Origin: Saccharothrix sp. NRRL B-16348
Lineage (GTDB): Bacteria > Actinomycetota > Actinomycetes > Mycobacteriales > Pseudonocardiaceae
Reading direction: 5' to 3'
DNA length: 64,000 nucleotides
NCBI RefSeq assembly: GCF_001280085.1
Contig: NZ_LGED01000221.1
Span: 62,001-126,000 of the forward strand
This document shows positions 31,974 to 40,566 of the stretch, in pieces. Below the pieces are notes generated by a model. The model was not told where the DNA came from. It ran no database searches and worked only from the letters and a program-made list of their open reading frames with translations. How positions within the stretch are numbered: position 1 is the stretch's first letter; each line of letters opens with the position of its first letter. Made by a program: the position numbers and the translations under genes.

Positions 31974-33023
31974 ATGAGCACAGCACGGATGAAAGCGGTG
32001 CGGTACCACTCCTACGGTGGCAGCGAGGTCTTGGTCCACGAGGAGGTGGACCGGCCGGTGGCGGGTGCGGGCCAGGTCGTGGTGCGGGTGGCCGGCACGT
32101 CGTTCAACGACGCGGACGCCGGTCTCCGCGCGGGTTTGCGACGGGACCTGATCCCGCTCGCCCTGCCGCACATCCCGAACCTCGACGTGGCCGGTGTCAT
32201 CACCGAGATCGGCGCGGGCGTGACCGGCCGGCGCGTCGGGGACGCGGTGGTCGCGCTCCTGCCGCCGACCGTGCCCGGCGCTGCGGCCGAGTACGTCGCC
32301 GTGCCCGCCGAGTCGCTGGCCAGCGCTCCCCGCACCGTCGACCTGGCCGATGCCGCGGCCCTGCCTCTGGTCGGGCTGACCGCGTGGCAATCGCTGTTCG
32401 AGCACGCCGAGCTGAAACCCGGCCAGCACGTCCTGATCAACGGTGCGGGCAGCGCGGTGGGCGGGTACGCCGTTCAGCTCGCCGTGGGCACCTGTGCCAC
32501 CGTGACCGCGACCGCCGGCGCACGCAGCCGCGACCGCGTCCGCTCCTACGGCGCGGACCGGATCGTCGACTACACGGAGACCTCTGTCCCTCAGGCACTG
32601 GCGGGGCAGCAGTTCGACGTGGTGCTGAACCTGGCGCCTACCAGCCTGGAGGAGAACGTGCGGCTGGTGGACCTCGTCGCGGAGGGCGGTGCGTTCGTCA
32701 GCATCACCACGCCTGGCCCGGAAGACGCCGGACGCGGGGTGCGGACGATGCGCGTGTTCGTGCACGGCGACGCCGCGCAGCTCGCCGAACTGGTCGCTCG
32801 CGTCGACGCCGGCGAGCTGGCGATCGAGGTCGCCGAGCGGCTGTCACTGGCCGACCTGGCAACGGTCCACGCCCGCGCCTCGGCCCGCTTCGCCCACGTC
32901 GCCGAGCTGGCGGCTCGCGTCGAGGGCGGGCATCTGGCCAAGCGGCTGCGTGCCGACCCGACGGCGGTGCACGGCCGACCCGTCGGCGAACCGCTGGCCG
33001 GCAAGACCGTCCTGACCCCGTGA
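31974..33023 (+). CDS. NADP-dependent zinc-free alcohol dehydrogenase/quinone oxidoreductase
   Basis: A 349-residue medium-chain dehydrogenase. The N-terminal GroES-like domain (MKAVRYHSYGG, then VVRVAGTSFNDADAG) lacks the catalytic zinc ligands. The Rossmann motif is NGAGSAVGGYAVQLA, and the C-terminal part has the quinone-reductase pattern. It would use NADPH to reduce a quinone or enone. GAGAGGGA precedes the ATG at 31974. It is a single gene; no regulator adjoins it. Confidence 0.86.
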   Translation: MSTARMKAVRYHSYGGSEVLVHEEVDRPVAGAGQVVVRVAGTSFNDADAGLRAGLRRDLIPLALPHIPNLDVAGVITEIGAGVTGRRVGDAVVALLPPTVPGAAAEYVAVPAESLASAPRTVDLADAAALPLVGLTAWQSLFEHAELKPGQHVLINGAGSAVGGYAVQLAVGTCATVTATAGARSRDRVRSYGADRIVDYTETSVPQALAGQQFDVVLNLAPTSLEENVRLVDLVAEGGAFVSITTPGPEDAGRGVRTMRVFVHGDAAQLAELVARVDAGELAIEVAERLSLADLATVHARASARFAHVAELAARVEGGHLAKRLRADPTAVHGRPVGEPLAGKTVLTP

Positions 33024-33050
33024 CCCGGACGTCCGGGGCCGTCGAACAGA

Positions 33051-33722
33051 ATGCGGGCCATGACCGGTGACTCGGCACCAAGCCGATCAGGCCGTGAGGT
33101 CCGCGACTACCTGCTCCGGCAGACGAACTCGACCCTCCGCCGGCCCGCCATGTTCGGTGGGGAGATGGCGCTCCGGCTCTACTTCGACGCCTTGGCGTTC
33201 GCCGACGGCTGCGAGCAGCTCTGGCGTGAGGACATCGACGCGCTCCGGTCACGGGGCGCCTTCGCTCCGACGGGGGTGACGGGCGCGGTCGAGCACGTGC
33301 TCGGCCACCGGGCCGACGACGTCGTGTCGTCGGTCTACGCCGAGATCGCGCACGTCCGCACCTGGCTCGTCCTGGACCAACCGCTGACACCGGCCCGGTA
33401 CGACCGCCTGCGGGACGCGATCGAACCGTGGTGCGCCCAAGACCGCAGCCACAGCGACGTTCTCGCCGAGTTCGGCCCGCCGTCCGTGCTCCTCGGCGGG
33501 TCGAACCCGCTCTACCCGAAGACCTTCGCCTACGGGACCGCGAACCCGGACGACCCGCTCGTCTTCCTCCACCTCTGGAACGGCACCGCACCGGGCTCGG
33601 CCACCAGCTGGCCGCCTGATCACGCCGAGCCGCAACTGCTGGCGGCACGCTGCGGCGGCGCGACGTTCAGGGACGGGTTCTCGTTCACCCCGAGAGGCGC
33701 CACGGGGAGTCGATCACGGTGA
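33051..33722 (+). CDS. Hypothetical cytoplasmic protein
   Basis: A 223-residue protein with even codon use and no gap in its frame. It has conserved-looking segments (RRPAMFGGEMALRLYFDALAFAD, DPLVFLHLWNGTAP) but no motif I can name. It starts 27 bases after the oxidoreductase stop and is probably co-transcribed with it. The ATG at 33060 (MTGDSAP) is an equally good start. No function is proposed. Confidence 0.6.
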   Translation: MRAMTGDSAPSRSGREVRDYLLRQTNSTLRRPAMFGGEMALRLYFDALAFADGCEQLWREDIDALRSRGAFAPTGVTGAVEHVLGHRADDVVSSVYAEIAHVRTWLVLDQPLTPARYDRLRDAIEPWCAQDRSHSDVLAEFGPPSVLLGGSNPLYPKTFAYGTANPDDPLVFLHLWNGTAPGSATSWPPDHAEPQLLAARCGGATFRDGFSFTPRGATGSRSR

Positions 33723-34128
33723 GCACGCGGGCGTCGACATCACGTGCGCCCCGGCAGGACCCGGCCTTCTGCAGGAAGTGCTTCTTCGTCCCCTCGACAC
33801 CGGAATTATTCCTTCCTGAGCCGTCGTCGACGACATTCGACGCTTATTCGACAAGGTTTGATCTTCAGCTTTCGCCGTATTGGGTGCGCGAAGTGGAAAT
33901 GGGCGAATGACCGGAGGCGCCGCGTCCGAGGACTCCTCGCCGAACTCCTCGACGCGCCCGCCCGAGTCGCCTGAGCCCGGCTCGGAGTCGCCGTCTCCCG
34001 GCCGGGCCCCGCTGTCACCCGGGTCGAAGCGGTGCTGCGACGATGGGCGTCACCGTGCGCCCACCGCGTGCCCGCGGTCCACTGTGGTCATCGGCGGCAC
34101 CGTCGAGGACCGACCCGGAGGTAACCCG
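33723..34128. other. Gene-poor stretch with a lower-GC segment
   Basis: This is 406 bases before the spermidine-synthase-like gene. Bases 33800-33900 are clearly less GC-rich than their surroundings, with several TTCGAC/TTATTC-like words, so this is probably a promoter region. A 63-codon frame starting at 33719 covers part of it but reads like non-coding sequence. I see no RNA gene. Confidence 0.4.
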
Positions 34129-34845
34129 ATGAGCGCACGTTTCCAGGAACTCGACTGGCGTCGGACGCCGCTGGGCGAACTCGTCCTGCGGCGCCGTTGG
34201 GATCCCGTGTTCGACCGCGAGGTCCACGAGATCAAGCTCAACGACGAGTTCCTGATGTCGAGCCTGTTCACCGTGTCCGAGGTGGAGCTGGCCCGCCTGG
34301 CGCTCGCGGACCTGCCCGCGCCGCTGGACGTGGTCGTGGGCGGCCTCGGCCTCGGCTACACCGCGCGGACCGTGTTGGAGAACCAAGCCGTGCGATCGGT
34401 GGTGGTCATCGACGCGCTCGGCGAGGTCATCGAGTGGCACCAGCGCGGCCTGCTGCCCGGCGGGCAGGAGCTGGCCTCCGACCCCCGTTGCCGACTGGTG
34501 CACGCCGACTTCTTCGCGCTCTCGCGCGGCGACGGCGGTCTCGACCCGGCCGACCCCGACCGCCTGTTCCACGCGATCATCGTCGACATCGACCACTCGC
34601 CCCGGCACCTGCTGCACCCGGACAACGCCGACTTCTACGAGCCCGAGGGCCTGCGCCGCCTGGCCGCCCGCCTGCACCCCGGCGGCGTGTTCGCCCTGTG
34701 GTCCAACGAGCCGCCGGACGACGACTACACCGCGGCGCTCGCCGACCGGTTCGCCCACGTCCGCGCCGAGGTCGTCCGCTTCGACAATCCGCTGCAACAG
34801 CGTGAGGCGACCAGCACCGTCTACTTGGCGAGGACAGCCCACTAG
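34129..34845 (+). CDS. Spermidine-synthase-like methyltransferase-fold protein
   Basis: A 238-residue protein of the spermidine synthase/class I methyltransferase fold. The nucleotide-binding strand and loop read DVVVGGLGLGYTARTVLE, followed by VVVIDALGEVIEWHQ, an acidic HADFFAL and HAIIVDIDHSPRHLL, where aminopropyltransferases have their catalytic Asp. The first 30 residues hold a small beta domain (GELVLRRRWDPVFDREVHEIKLNDEFLMS, shortened) as in SpeE. It could be a polyamine enzyme or an unrelated methyltransferase. GGAGG seven bases before the ATG at 34129 fixes the start. Confidence 0.78.
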   Translation: MSARFQELDWRRTPLGELVLRRRWDPVFDREVHEIKLNDEFLMSSLFTVSEVELARLALADLPAPLDVVVGGLGLGYTARTVLENQAVRSVVVIDALGEVIEWHQRGLLPGGQELASDPRCRLVHADFFALSRGDGGLDPADPDRLFHAIIVDIDHSPRHLLHPDNADFYEPEGLRRLAARLHPGGVFALWSNEPPDDDYTAALADRFAHVRAEVVRFDNPLQQREATSTVYLARTAH

Positions 34846-34861
34846 CCCGACTTTCACGGGA

Positions 34862-35452
34862 ATGGAGGTTCCGTCGGCTACGCTGCCGTTCGTGCCCGGA
34901 CAGACCTGGTCCCCCGATCCCGAGACGCCCGCCATCGAATACCGGCCCGGCCGGTGGCTGTTCATCGGCGGGCTGGCCCTGTTCTTGGTCTTCGGGTTGG
35001 CCGCCGTCTTCCCGGACGTCGGGGGTCCGTCAGCTTCGTCGAGAGCGAAGAACATGTCTCCGGCCGCCGCGTCGTTCCTCTTCGGCGCGGTCGCGCTGAG
35101 CGGCTTGCTGGTCATGATCGGCTCCGTCCCCCACACGCATCGCTTCGTCGTCGATCAACGTGGACTGTGGTGGCGAGCCGGTCGCAAGTCCGATCTGATC
35201 GCGTGGGATGAGTTGCGTGCCGTGCGCGGACGGGAACCGCGGCCGCCGGTCAAGGGCGACCCGAACTCGAAGCCCGTGCTGTCGGCCCTGGTGTTCACCC
35301 CCGCGGACGGCCGTTTCGCGACTCGCCACAGCGCGCTGGTGAAGCCCCGGTTGGACGCCGATCCGGAAGTGGAACTGAGACTGCCGAACATCGCCACGGT
35401 CCGGCAACTGACCCAGGAGATAGCCAGAGTCCGGCCGGACCTACTTCACTGA
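34862..35452 (+). CDS. Membrane protein with PH-like domain
   Basis: A 196-residue protein. Two membrane segments (WLFIGGLALFLVFGLAAVF, then ASFLFGAVALSGLLVMIGSV) are followed by a cytoplasmic beta-rich domain (HRFVVDQRGLWWRAG, SDLIAWDELRAVRG) like those annotated as bacterial PH domains. The ATG at 34862 lies 17 bases after the upstream stop, so the two may be co-transcribed. No enzymatic motif is present and no role can be assigned. Confidence 0.65.
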   Translation: MEVPSATLPFVPGQTWSPDPETPAIEYRPGRWLFIGGLALFLVFGLAAVFPDVGGPSASSRAKNMSPAAASFLFGAVALSGLLVMIGSVPHTHRFVVDQRGLWWRAGRKSDLIAWDELRAVRGREPRPPVKGDPNSKPVLSALVFTPADGRFATRHSALVKPRLDADPEVELRLPNIATVRQLTQEIARVRPDLLH

Positions 35453-35658
35453 TTCTGATCGCTGAGGTCGGAATTCACGCGGTTCGAGGAGCACCTTCCG
35501 CACTGGCCGGCGACGCGGGCAAGGCGGTGACGGCCATCCAGGCCGCGCGCCGCAGCACGCGCGGCGGCATGGGAACGGGCCGCCGACCGGTGACCCACAC
35601 CGGCCTTCCGGGTACGTAAGGTTGACCGGTTGGTGCCGGACAAGGGCGGGGTTCGCTG

Positions 35659-37233
35659 GTGATGGACGTGGGGCGCTTGGTGGCCGGGCGGTACCGGCTG
35701 CGCGGGCGCGTGGGCGCCGGTGCGATGGGCGTCGTGTGGCAGGCGTTGGACGAGCGCCTGGACCGCGTGGTGGCGCTCAAGCTGCTCGTGGTGCCCGAGG
35801 GTTCGGACCCGGTCGCGGCGGTGGGCCGGGCGGCGCGAGAGGGGCGGATCGCCGCCCGGTTGCAGCACCCGAACGCGGTCACGGTGCACGACGTCGTGGA
35901 GGACGACGGCAAGCCGGTGCTCGTCATGGAGTACCTGCCCGCGCGGACGCTGGCCGAGCTGATCGCGCGCGGCCCGTTGCCCGTCGAGCAGGTGACGCTC
36001 ATCGGGGCGCAGATCGCCGGCGCGCTGGCGGCGGCGCACGCGGCGGGCATCGTGCACCGGGACGTCAAGCCGGGCAACATCCTGCTGACCGACGACGGCA
36101 CCGCGAAGATCACGGACTTCGGCATCGCCCGCGCGGTCGGGGACGTCACCGTCACCAAGACCGGTCTGCTGGCCGGGACGCCCGCGTTCCTCTCGCCGGA
36201 GGTCGCGCGCGGCGGTGAGCCGGGCCCCGCCTCCGACGTGTTCGCCCTCGGGGGCACGCTGTACGCGGCGGTGGAGGGGCGTCCGCCGTTCGGTGACGGC
36301 GACAACGCGATCGCCCTGCTGCACGCCGTCGCCGCGGGCCGCTTCGCGCCGCCGACGCAGGCCGGTCCGCTGACCGACGTGCTGCTGGACCTGCTGCGCA
36401 CCGAGCCGGCCACCCGGCCGACCATGGCGCAGGCCGCCGAACGGCTGCGCACGGCGACCGTGACGCGCCCTCCGGCGACCCGCCTCGACCTCAACCCGGC
36501 AGACCTGCCGCCCCCACCGACCGGCCCGCACCCGACGGATCCGGGACAGCCCGCGGGCCACCCCTCGGCACCGCAGGCGGCGGGTGCGCACGGAGCGGGT
36601 GGGCACGCGTCCTCGTCGGCACCACGGCCGGCGGGTGCGTATCCCACCTCGGTGGCACCGCACCCGACCTCCCTCGCACCGCGACCGGTCCGCGGTGGCC
36701 GGGCCGGGCTCATCGCGGTGGCCGCGGCGGCGGTCGTCGGGCTCGTCGTGCTGGTCTTGGTGTTGGCGAACGGGGATCGGGCCCGGGACAACACGGCTCG
36801 CGCGGTGACGTCGACGTCCACGTCCAGCACGCCCGCGCCCGCCCAGCTGGAACGAGCCGTCGCCGAGTACTACGCGTTGCTGCCGAAGAACACCGCCCAG
36901 GCCTGGGAACGGCTCGGGCCCGCCCTGCGCGCGCAAGGCCGCCAGGAGTACGAGAAGTCCTGGCGCGACGTGAAGGACCTCACCGTCAGCTCACCACCCG
37001 CGGCGGCCGGTCCCGACACCGTCACCGTCGGCATCGACTTCACCGGCGTGGAGGGCAAGAGGTTCCGCGAGTCGCACCGCCTGCGACTCGTCGTCGAGCA
37101 CGGGACGCCGCTGATCATCTCCGACGAAGTGCTGTCCTCGCAACGCATCGACAAGCCGAACGACGACAAGGACGACGACGACAGGAAGGACGACGACAAG
37201 AAACGCGGCGGCGGCAAGAGCGGCGAAGGCTGA
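35659..37233 (+). CDS. Membrane-anchored Ser/Thr protein kinase (Pkn2/PknB type)
   Basis: A 524-residue receptor-like kinase. Residues about 10-265 form the Hanks-type domain: glycine loop (GAGAMGVVW), Lys41 in VALK, Asp135 in HRDVKPGN, Asp153 in DFG, and an activation loop with several Thr (VTVTKTGLLAGTPAFLSPE). A Pro/Ala/His-rich juxtamembrane linker (270-345) leads to one membrane helix (350-370). The outer domain of about 120 residues resembles small secreted actinobacterial domains and ends in a strikingly Asp/Lys-rich tail. It lies next to HATPase, STAS and sigma genes and may feed into their partner switch. Confidence 0.9.
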   Translation: MMDVGRLVAGRYRLRGRVGAGAMGVVWQALDERLDRVVALKLLVVPEGSDPVAAVGRAAREGRIAARLQHPNAVTVHDVVEDDGKPVLVMEYLPARTLAELIARGPLPVEQVTLIGAQIAGALAAAHAAGIVHRDVKPGNILLTDDGTAKITDFGIARAVGDVTVTKTGLLAGTPAFLSPEVARGGEPGPASDVFALGGTLYAAVEGRPPFGDGDNAIALLHAVAAGRFAPPTQAGPLTDVLLDLLRTEPATRPTMAQAAERLRTATVTRPPATRLDLNPADLPPPPTGPHPTDPGQPAGHPSAPQAAGAHGAGGHASSSAPRPAGAYPTSVAPHPTSLAPRPVRGGRAGLIAVAAAAVVGLVVLVLVLANGDRARDNTARAVTSTSTSSTPAPAQLERAVAEYYALLPKNTAQAWERLGPALRAQGRQEYEKSWRDVKDLTVSSPPAAAGPDTVTVGIDFTGVEGKRFRESHRLRLVVEHGTPLIISDEVLSSQRIDKPNDDKDDDDRKDDDKKRGGGKSGEG

Positions 37234-37266
37234 GCGGCCCACCAACCCCCGGGCGCGAAACCCCGG

Positions 37267-37662
37267 TCAGGCGGCGACCTCGCCCCACACCGCCTTGTAA
37301 CCGGTCCGGGGGTCCACTCCCCACCGGGACGCCAACCGGTTGACCAGCAGCAGCCCCCGGTTGTGCGGCTCCCGCCGGCCCGGCTTGCCGAGCACGGGCA
37401 GCAGTTGGGGGCTGGCGTCGTGCACCTCGACCCGCACCACGTGCCCGTCGGACCGGTGGCTCAGCCGCAACCGGCGTGGCGCCGTGGCGTGCTCGAACGC
37501 GTTGGTCAGCAACGCGTCGGCGATCAGCAGCAGGTCGAGCAGCGTCGACTGGTCCAGTTCCGGAACGTTCTCGGTTATCCACCTCCGCGCACGGCGCACC
37601 GGTGGAACGGTGTCCTCCAGATCGAAGTCGACGTGGTCAGCGGACCGTTCGACGACGTCCAC
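37267..37662 (-). CDS. ATP-binding protein of the anti-sigma/HATPase_c_2 family (first copy)
   Basis: A 131-residue RsbW/SpoIIAB-like single-domain protein. The Bergerat fold is visible: N box LLTNAFEHATAP, G1-like VEVHDASPQLLPV, and G2 NRGLLLVNRLASRWGV. The G1 motif reads D-A-S rather than D-x-G-x-G, as in many actinobacterial relatives. I chose the GTG at 37662, with GGAAGG eight bases upstream. It converges on the kinase gene and is followed upstream by a STAS gene, so it probably acts as an anti-sigma or regulatory kinase in the same circuit. Confidence 0.85.
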   Translation of the reverse strand: MDVVERSADHVDFDLEDTVPPVRRARRWITENVPELDQSTLLDLLLIADALLTNAFEHATAPRRLRLSHRSDGHVVRVEVHDASPQLLPVLGKPGRREPHNRGLLLVNRLASRWGVDPRTGYKAVWGEVAA

Positions 37663-37755
37663 AACACGAGCCTTCCAGCAATCGGCACTCCCCTTGGGCC
37701 CAGGGCGTAGCCGCCGGGTTCCCCGTGGCCGTACCCGCAAACAGTGACACCGACC

Positions 37756-38133
37756 TCATCGCGGGTCCGCCGCCACGGCGGGAGTCGGCACGGGGATCAG
37801 GTGGTCGACCAGCCCGGCGGTCGCGTCGATGAGCTTGACCACCCGCGTGACCTCGGGTGACGCCACCAGCGTCAGGTCCATGCCGTGGTCACGGCACAGG
37901 TCCGCCGCGTGCAGCAGCACCGCGAGCCCCGCGACGCCCATGAACGTCACGCCGCCCAGGTCGAGCCTGATCCCGTCCGGCCCCAGCCCGTCGCGGACGA
38001 GGTAGTCCTGGATCCGGTCCGCCGCCACGATGTCCACCTCGCCGGACACGGTGATCACCGTGGTGCCCCCGCCCGTCCGGCTGTCGCAGGTGAAACCCGC
38101 ACGTGAACCACGCCTACCCGATGTGGGCGCCAC
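37756..38133 (-). CDS. STAS-domain protein (anti-sigma-factor antagonist-like) lacking the phospho-serine
   Basis: A 125-residue protein with one STAS domain: ITVSGEVDIVAADRIQDYL, then IRLDLGGVTFMGVAGLAVLLHA. In active antagonists the loop reads DSSGL and the first Ser is phosphorylated by the partner HATPase; here it is GVAGL, so that switch cannot work in the usual way. I chose the GTG at 38133 because GGGAGG lies six bases upstream; a longer TTG start is less likely. It sits between two HATPase genes on the same strand. It could be a constitutively free antagonist or a decoy. Confidence 0.83.
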   Translation of the reverse strand: MAPTSGRRGSRAGFTCDSRTGGGTTVITVSGEVDIVAADRIQDYLVRDGLGPDGIRLDLGGVTFMGVAGLAVLLHAADLCRDHGMDLTLVASPEVTRVVKLIDATAGLVDHLIPVPTPAVAADPR

Positions 38134-38182
38134 CAATCGCCTCCCGTGTCGCACTACGTCCAACCCCGCGTACGGGAACGAT

Positions 38183-38578
38183 TCAGACCAGTCGGACCTC
38201 GGCCCAGACGGTCTTGTGGTCGCCGCGGGGCTGGTGGCCCCAGTTGACCGCCAGCCGGTTGACCATGAGCAGGCCGCGACCGTGTGCCGGGGTGTCCAGC
38301 CGCCCCAGGACCGGGAACCGGCTCGGGCTGGCGTCCTCGACCTCGACCCGCACCAGCTCGGCCCCCGGTCCCCGGCGCAACCTCAGCCGTCGTGGCGCGC
38401 GGGCGTGACGGTAGGCGTTGCCGACGAGCTGCGCGGCGACCACCTGGATGTCGACGAGCCGGTCCTCGGCGATGCCCGGGAACGTCCGCGCGACCAGCTT
38501 GAGCAGCTCATCCGGTGCGGGAGGGGTGTCCGGGAGGCCGAGCTCGACGCCGTCCCGGGGAAGTTCGACAGTGCTCAT
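38183..38578 (-). CDS. ATP-binding protein of the anti-sigma/HATPase_c_2 family (second copy)
   Basis: A 131-residue protein paralogous to the one ending at 37267. The N box is QLVGNAYRHARAP, G1 is VEVEDASPSRFPV, and G2 is HGRGLLMVNRLAVNWG. GGAGGG precedes the ATG at 38578. It is the first gene of a minus-strand set with the STAS protein and the other HATPase, and lies 82 bases from the sigma-fusion gene, with which it may be co-transcribed. Confidence 0.85.
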   Translation of the reverse strand: MSTVELPRDGVELGLPDTPPAPDELLKLVARTFPGIAEDRLVDIQVVAAQLVGNAYRHARAPRRLRLRRGPGAELVRVEVEDASPSRFPVLGRLDTPAHGRGLLMVNRLAVNWGHQPRGDHKTVWAEVRLV

Positions 38579-38660
38579 GGTCCACCCTCCGGTGCCCTGC
38601 TTTCTCAAGGCATAAACAACGCGGTGGTACCCGAGGGCCGAACGGACCAAACCCGGCCGC

Positions 38661-40340
38661 TCACTTCGGCGTGACCACGACCGACAGCTCGACCGGCGCC
38701 GGCTGCCCCGAGCCGGCCGTGACCGTGCCGCTGATCGTGCCGCCGACCGCCTTCGGGCCGGCGAGCAGCCGGAGGACGAACGTCACCGAGCCACCGGCGG
38801 GCAGCTCGCTGTCCGCGGTGCACGTGACGGTGCCCTTGCCTGCCGGGCACCCGACCGTGCGCTGAGCCGCGCCGTCCAGCCGCACGAGCGGCCCGCCCTG
38901 AAGGTTGTTGCCCGGACCCACCACCTGGACGCCCTCGGGCAGCGACAACACCAGCGTGGCGGGCGCGAGGGGTGTCGAACCGGTGTTGCGGACGGTGACG
39001 GGCAGGTCGATGGGCGGTCCGCCGGTGGGCAGGGCGAACCCGTCCGGCACGACGGGGACCAGCGGCTGCGCCGGGGATTCGGCGGTGGCGGTCGTCGTGG
39101 CGACGCCGGACGTGACCGACGCGGACGGCTGGTCGACCGGTCCGGTCGTGGTCACCGGCGCGCTGGAGCCCGAGGCGGGCACGGACGACGTCCCCGAGAT
39201 GACCGCGGACGTCCGGTCCGCGGTCGTCGCGGGCGCCTGTGCCTCGACCGTGGGCACGACCGGCGACTGCCCGGCGTTCAGGCCGAGCACCACGGCCGCG
39301 GCCACCGCCGTGGCGGAGGCCGCCGCGCCGAACCACTGCGCCGTCGTGACCGAGTTGGCCGCCGCACCGGCGCCGGCACCGGCGCCTGCTCCCGCGACCG
39401 CCGCGCCCGCCTTCGCCGTGGCGGCGGTCGTGGCCAGGTAACCCGAGACCCCGGCGCCGAGGACCAGCGGCGCGACGACGGCGCGCAACGTGCCGTTGAC
39501 GTCGGCGAGTTCGGCGGCCATGGCGGGGCAGGTCGAGCACTCGTCGAGGTGCGCCTCCACCTGGGCGGTCTCCCGTTTGGTGAGCCCACCCCTGGTCCAC
39601 GCGGCCAGTTTCGCGACGGTGGCGCGGCAGCGGTTCGTGGGGTTGTCCGCGAGGTGCGCCTGGAGGTAGGCGGTCTTGAGGCCTTCACGGGCCCGGTAGG
39701 CCAACGCCGACGCGCCGTTCGCGGTCAGCCCCAGCAGCTTCGCCAGCTCGGCGGCCGACTGACCTTCGATCTCGGTCTGCCACAACACCGTCTGCCACCG
39801 TTCGGGCAGGCTGGCGAACGCCCTCGTGGCCAGCGCCCGCTCCAGCGTCGCCACGGCCGGGTCGTGGAACGGCACCGTGGTGACCTTCTCCACGCCCGAC
39901 ACGGCTTCCACGTCGTCGGCCAGCTTGAGCTTCTTGTCCCGCCGCGTCTTGTCGTACGCGGTGTGGCGCAACGCGGTCAGCAGGTAGGCGCGGAACGCCG
40001 AGTCCGGCCCACCGCCCGCGCGCAACGTGTCGAGCACCTTGGCGAACGCGTCCGACACCAGGTCGTCGGCCTCCGCGCTCGACCAGGCCAGGTGGCGGGC
40101 GAGGTTGCGGGCCGCGCGCACGTGCCGTTCGAACAGCTCCCCGTACGCCTGGATCTCCCCCGCGCGCACGGCGTCGATCAGCTCGGCGTCCGACGGCGGG
40201 CGCGACGCGTGCGGCACGCCCGACGAGCCGTACGTCGAGCTCGCGTCGGCGTTGAGCACGTGGTCCAGGTCGTCGCGCAAGGCGGCCAGGTCCGCGCTCG
40301 CCCACCGCTCCAGGTCGCGCTCGTCGGGATGCCCGATCAC
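38661..40340 (-). CDS. ECF-type sigma factor fused to an anti-sigma zinc finger and an exported C-terminal domain
   Basis: A 559-residue fusion. Region 2 (about 45-125) and region 4 (about 165-225, LPERWQTVLWQTEIEGQSAAELAKLLGL shortened) are those of an ECF sigma factor. Next, about 230-275 is a zinc-finger anti-sigma domain with the HxxxCxxC signature in HLDECSTC. An Ala/Gly-rich hydrophobic segment follows (about 285-350). The last 200 residues are a Thr/Ser/Pro linker and a cysteine-containing beta domain (VTVRNTGSTPLAPATLVLSL, CPAGKGTVTC), probably outside the cell. A GTG at 40340 follows GGGAGG by about ten bases. Sigma and anti-sigma are normally separate proteins; here the sigma would be tethered to the membrane. 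Confidence 0.84.
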   Translation of the reverse strand: MIGHPDERDLERWASADLAALRDDLDHVLNADASSTYGSSGVPHASRPPSDAELIDAVRAGEIQAYGELFERHVRAARNLARHLAWSSAEADDLVSDAFAKVLDTLRAGGGPDSAFRAYLLTALRHTAYDKTRRDKKLKLADDVEAVSGVEKVTTVPFHDPAVATLERALATRAFASLPERWQTVLWQTEIEGQSAAELAKLLGLTANGASALAYRAREGLKTAYLQAHLADNPTNRCRATVAKLAAWTRGGLTKRETAQVEAHLDECSTCPAMAAELADVNGTLRAVVAPLVLGAGVSGYLATTAATAKAGAAVAGAGAGAGAGAAANSVTTAQWFGAAASATAVAAAVVLGLNAGQSPVVPTVEAQAPATTADRTSAVISGTSSVPASGSSAPVTTTGPVDQPSASVTSGVATTTATAESPAQPLVPVVPDGFALPTGGPPIDLPVTVRNTGSTPLAPATLVLSLPEGVQVVGPGNNLQGGPLVRLDGAAQRTVGCPAGKGTVTCTADSELPAGGSVTFVLRLLAGPKAVGGTISGTVTAGSGQPAPVELSVVVTPK

Positions 40341-40566
40341 CGGACGTCGACCTCCCAAGCACGGTAGGTGAGCGATTCAGTGCGGACCATATCCAACAAG
40401 TCGACGTGGCGTTCATCCCACTGCCGCGCACGTGGCCCGACCGGCGCGTTCGCGGGTCACGACCGGCGAGGACGTCGCGGTGGGCGGGAAACTGATCGGA
40501 CCGGTTCGCCGCGGTCGGGCGCGGGCGGGGTGCGTTCGGTCAGGGTTGGTGTCGAAAGGAGGCCTC

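Noticed and set aside
33719..33910. 63-codon frame after the hypothetical gene at 33051
   Set aside because: It starts on the upstream stop but runs through a low-GC stretch with codon use unlike the neighbours and no motif; more likely a promoter region.
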